Below, piece after piece: positions 61,940 through 64,000 of a stretch of DNA of 64,000 nt. Each line of letters begins with the position of its first letter. Within the stretch, counting starts at the first letter, position 1. This stretch comes from Vibrio qingdaonensis (GTDB lineage: Bacteria; Pseudomonadota; Gammaproteobacteria; Enterobacterales; Vibrionaceae): assembly GCF_026191675.1 (NCBI RefSeq), contig NZ_JAKRRY010000005.1, forward strand, positions 120,173 through 184,172. The letters run 5' to 3'. The notes beneath the pieces were generated by a model. It had not been told where the DNA came from, ran no database searches, and saw only the letters and a list, made by a program, of their open reading frames with translations. The position numbers were made by a program, and so were the translations under genes.

Positions 61940-63739
61940 TCAGGTCGATGTGTTTTTCCTGACGGCAGAGGTTTTAGTTGGATACATGACAGTATTTTGA
62001 ATGTCTGATTTATATTCATAACTGAAATCAGGGAACGGATAGTTATTTGTCTCATGCCACTTTTGGATCGTTTGTGTCGCTTTATCCTTTAATTCACTAT
62101 CGACCGTTGATAATTTATCCACCAATTGATACTGATTTGATAAAGCAAACTGCGCTCCAACCACTTTCATTTGATGCATCAATTGAAATAAGACATCTTC
62201 CTGGACAGCCAGAAATTCTTCGTTATCTCGGCATCTAATATAGGCCAGAACATTTAAAATGATGGAAAATTCACCGATGCCTTTAAGTCGCACTCTCACA
62301 GCTTCAACTTCTAATTCTGGGTGCTGAAGCAGTACTCTACGCATGTTGACTATCAATAGCTTAAGCTGGTCCTGAGTAAGCTCAGTACGCACCCTTAAGT
62401 TATGTTCCATTCTTCGCTTATCACGTCGTTCCAAGTTATCAATTTCCATATTAGCAAATTCGGAGTTTGGAATAGTAATGAGTGAGCGCTCTAGCGTACG
62501 AATCCGAGTAGACCGTAAACCAATACTTTCTATGGTGCCCAGTTTTTCGCCGTAACGGCACAACTCTCCAATCTTAATACCACCATCTGCGTATAGCGTT
62601 AAACCATTAATCACATTTTCTAAAACCGGGCGTATGGCAAGCGCAACGGCTAAACCACTCACACCAATACCCGCGAGTATAGGTGAGATGGAAAAACCCA
62701 TATACTCAACGGCATAGATAGCGAGCATCGCGATCGTTAACCCACCAACAATTCGAGCTAATACCGTAAGAAGCGATGAATCGATATGTTTACCATCATG
62801 TTTCTTAAATGCATATATCACCGATAAGTAATTAAATGTTGCCATGATCATCCATGAAATATAGAAAAACTGCGCAACCAAAAAACCTGTCGATAAAAAC
62901 TGATATATAGCCCCGGTAATCCAGATACCATCGTCGATGATCTTACGTGTTACAAAGAGTATTAACACCGCTCCCAAAAGAGCCATCAAACGGCCAACTC
63001 GCCAAGTTACGTCCTTGTGCTCCCTTCGTTGATTGAACTTATCACCAAGATAAAAGCTAATTTTGATTAGCAGTTTACTAAAGGAGAACACGACAAGTAG
63101 CGCCACCCATTGCCACAAAGGAAGCGGGCCATAAAGCGTATTAAAAGCCGTGGGTAACTGATGAATAAATTGCTTAGAAAAAAGCGGGCCGGGATTGACT
63201 AGAAAGTCTTGGTAATAATCACTACGAACCAAGTTTTGATACGGTAGAACCTCCATTGCTCGATACCAATACGGTAGCTGCTGAATCGAAGTCGCGGAGA
63301 ATAGGTATTGCCCTGCCTTCTCTCCCTCCAGTTGTCGAATAATCGCAATATCCGTGTTCGCAAACCGCCATTGAGTCACTTCATTGCTATGACTGTCGAT
63401 AAACTCCGGCGCTTGAAAAAAAGCTTCTTCATCAATCCGATCGAGGATCTCTCTTAACAAAAGAATTCTCTCCATTACGACAACAGTGCGGTTTCTATTC
63501 GGTACCAAGGTCAAATCCATCGTTCGCTTTGTTTGCGCTAACACGTGCTGCGCATGCTGTGTTTCTAGTTTTTCCTCTTGCCAATATTTAATGAGCGTTT
63601 CTGAAGACAGTAAGAAGCTTTCTAATGTTGACTTTGCTGTAGACGTGTTTGATAAAGAAAAATCATCATTCGACCACGACAACGGACTTAAAAATATAAA
63701 TACACATAACAACAGATGTGGTAAATCCCGATGTATCAT
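61940..63739 (-). CDS. Large MscS-family mechanosensitive channel
   Basis: 599-aa inner membrane protein with a signal peptide (HLLLCVFIFLSPLSWS), a periplasmic domain of about 190 residues, and five membrane helices from about residue 205 on. The MscS core has the pore helix GIGVSGLAVALAIRPVLENVINGL, then the beta domain (RSLITIPNSEFANMEIDN) and an alpha/beta C-terminal domain. The layout is that of YnaI/YbiO-type larger MscS channels, which protect against osmotic downshock. It differs from the small channel at 11245. Monocistronic. Confidence 0.9.
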   Translation of the reverse strand: MIHRDLPHLLLCVFIFLSPLSWSNDDFSLSNTSTAKSTLESFLLSSETLIKYWQEEKLETQHAQHVLAQTKRTMDLTLVPNRNRTVVVMERILLLREILDRIDEEAFFQAPEFIDSHSNEVTQWRFANTDIAIIRQLEGEKAGQYLFSATSIQQLPYWYRAMEVLPYQNLVRSDYYQDFLVNPGPLFSKQFIHQLPTAFNTLYGPLPLWQWVALLVVFSFSKLLIKISFYLGDKFNQRREHKDVTWRVGRLMALLGAVLILFVTRKIIDDGIWITGAIYQFLSTGFLVAQFFYISWMIMATFNYLSVIYAFKKHDGKHIDSSLLTVLARIVGGLTIAMLAIYAVEYMGFSISPILAGIGVSGLAVALAIRPVLENVINGLTLYADGGIKIGELCRYGEKLGTIESIGLRSTRIRTLERSLITIPNSEFANMEIDNLERRDKRRMEHNLRVRTELTQDQLKLLIVNMRRVLLQHPELEVEAVRVRLKGIGEFSIILNVLAYIRCRDNEEFLAVQEDVLFQLMHQMKVVGAQFALSNQYQLVDKLSTVDSELKDKATQTIQKWHETNNYPFPDFSYEYKSDIQNTVMYPTKTSAVRKNTST

Positions 63740-63846
63740 TGTATTTTATCGCCTTTTAATTGTGTAAGAAGCTTGAAGTGGCGATCCCAAAACATTAGAA
63801 GGAAGTCACGCTAATCATCATGATGAATACTTCATTTCATTCATTA

Positions 63847-64000
63847 TTATGTAAAAGTATGCGATAACACCTCTGATGAATATAAAGTATCCGTATGCTC
63901 AGTTAACTTTGATATTTTCCCTTCATCAAAGTCAAACCACATGACATAACTATTGTTAAACTGATGATCACTGGTCGTTTTTGCGCTTACCTCTAACTCA
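63847..64000 (-). CDS. SnoaL-like protein, C-terminal end (cut by window edge)
   Basis: An open frame enters from the right edge and stops at 63847. The 51 visible codons include NSYVMWFDFDEGKISKLTEH followed by TDT, the usual C-terminal pattern of SnoaL/NTF2-like proteins (an aromatic strand, D/E-G-K-I, then an E/H-x-x-D). Such proteins are small cone-shaped enzymes or binding proteins. Product and length remain open because the start lies outside the window. Confidence 0.65.
   Translation of the reverse strand, partial: ELEVSAKTTSDHQFNNSYVMWFDFDEGKISKLTEHTDTLYSSEVLSHTFT

Noticed and set aside
1..64000. Search for tRNA, rRNA, insertion sequences, integrases and prophage genes
   Set aside because: No transposase, integrase or phage protein pattern and no tRNA-like cloverleaf was seen by eye; a tRNAscan and ISfinder search would be needed to exclude them fully.

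Overview
The window looks like a chromosomal segment of a marine gammaproteobacterium of the Vibrionaceae (Vibrio, Photobacterium or Enterovibrio-like). The reasons are a five-ACP Pfa polyunsaturated fatty acid synthase, a CsrB-type sRNA with a GacA/UvrY/VarA-type box, an Hsp20 gene with a ROSE-like leader, and small Vibrionaceae-type proteins such as YwbE and a DUF3087-like protein. The assignment is inferred from gene content, not from a database search. I found no rRNA, tRNA, CRISPR array, insertion sequence or prophage. Coding density is high, and most genes from 1 to 15.8 kb lie on the minus strand.

Layout. 1-4.2 kb: sbcDC nuclease operon, with sbcC cut by the window edge. 4.35-6.5 kb: an RstB/RstA-like two-component system. 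6.8-11.1 kb: an RND efflux pump with its lipoprotein adaptor. 11.2-13.3 kb: a small MscS-type channel and peptidase T. 13.6-15.8 kb: two very small genes, a DUF1127-like gene, and an alx/terC manganese exporter behind a yybP-ykoY-type Mn riboswitch. 15.9-19.3 kb: a periplasmic protein of unknown function and a lipoprotein phosphoesterase fused to a LamG-like domain.

19.3-33.1 kb: a complete E. coli-type cellulose locus. bcsRQABZC runs leftward and bcsEFG runs rightward from an 86-bp shared promoter region. It encodes the c-di-GMP-activated synthase (BcsA/B), the outer membrane export channel (BcsC), the cellulase (BcsZ), accessory proteins (BcsR, Q, E, F) and the cellulose phosphoethanolamine transferase (BcsG). 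bcsE is split by a +1 frameshift at a run of nine A residues. bcsF (50 aa) and the true starts of bcsR and bcsA were set by reading the sequence.

33.3-36 kb: small conserved genes, a long inverted repeat, and a roughly 415-nt CsrB-family sRNA on the minus strand. It carries about 27 GGA motifs and a rho-independent terminator, and has an 18-bp GacA/UvrY/VarA-type box about 165 bp upstream. 36.0-55.7 kb: the pfaABCD operon for omega-3 fatty acids (minus strand), the divergent phosphopantetheinyl transferase pfaE, and an Orf6-type hotdog thioesterase. The pfaA-pfaE gap holds a FadR-like site and a perfect 14-bp palindrome.

56.2-58.8 kb: a stand-alone small heat-shock protein plus a second-type dnaK without dnaJ. 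59.2-61.4 kb: an MgtE magnesium transporter and a MarC-family protein. 61.4-64 kb: a shortened alpha/beta-hydrolase-like protein, a large MscS-family channel, and the end of a SnoaL-like gene at the window edge.

Short tandem repeats of 15-19 bp recur across the window: between genes, in a signal peptide, in the PfaC inter-domain linker and at the PfaA C-terminus.
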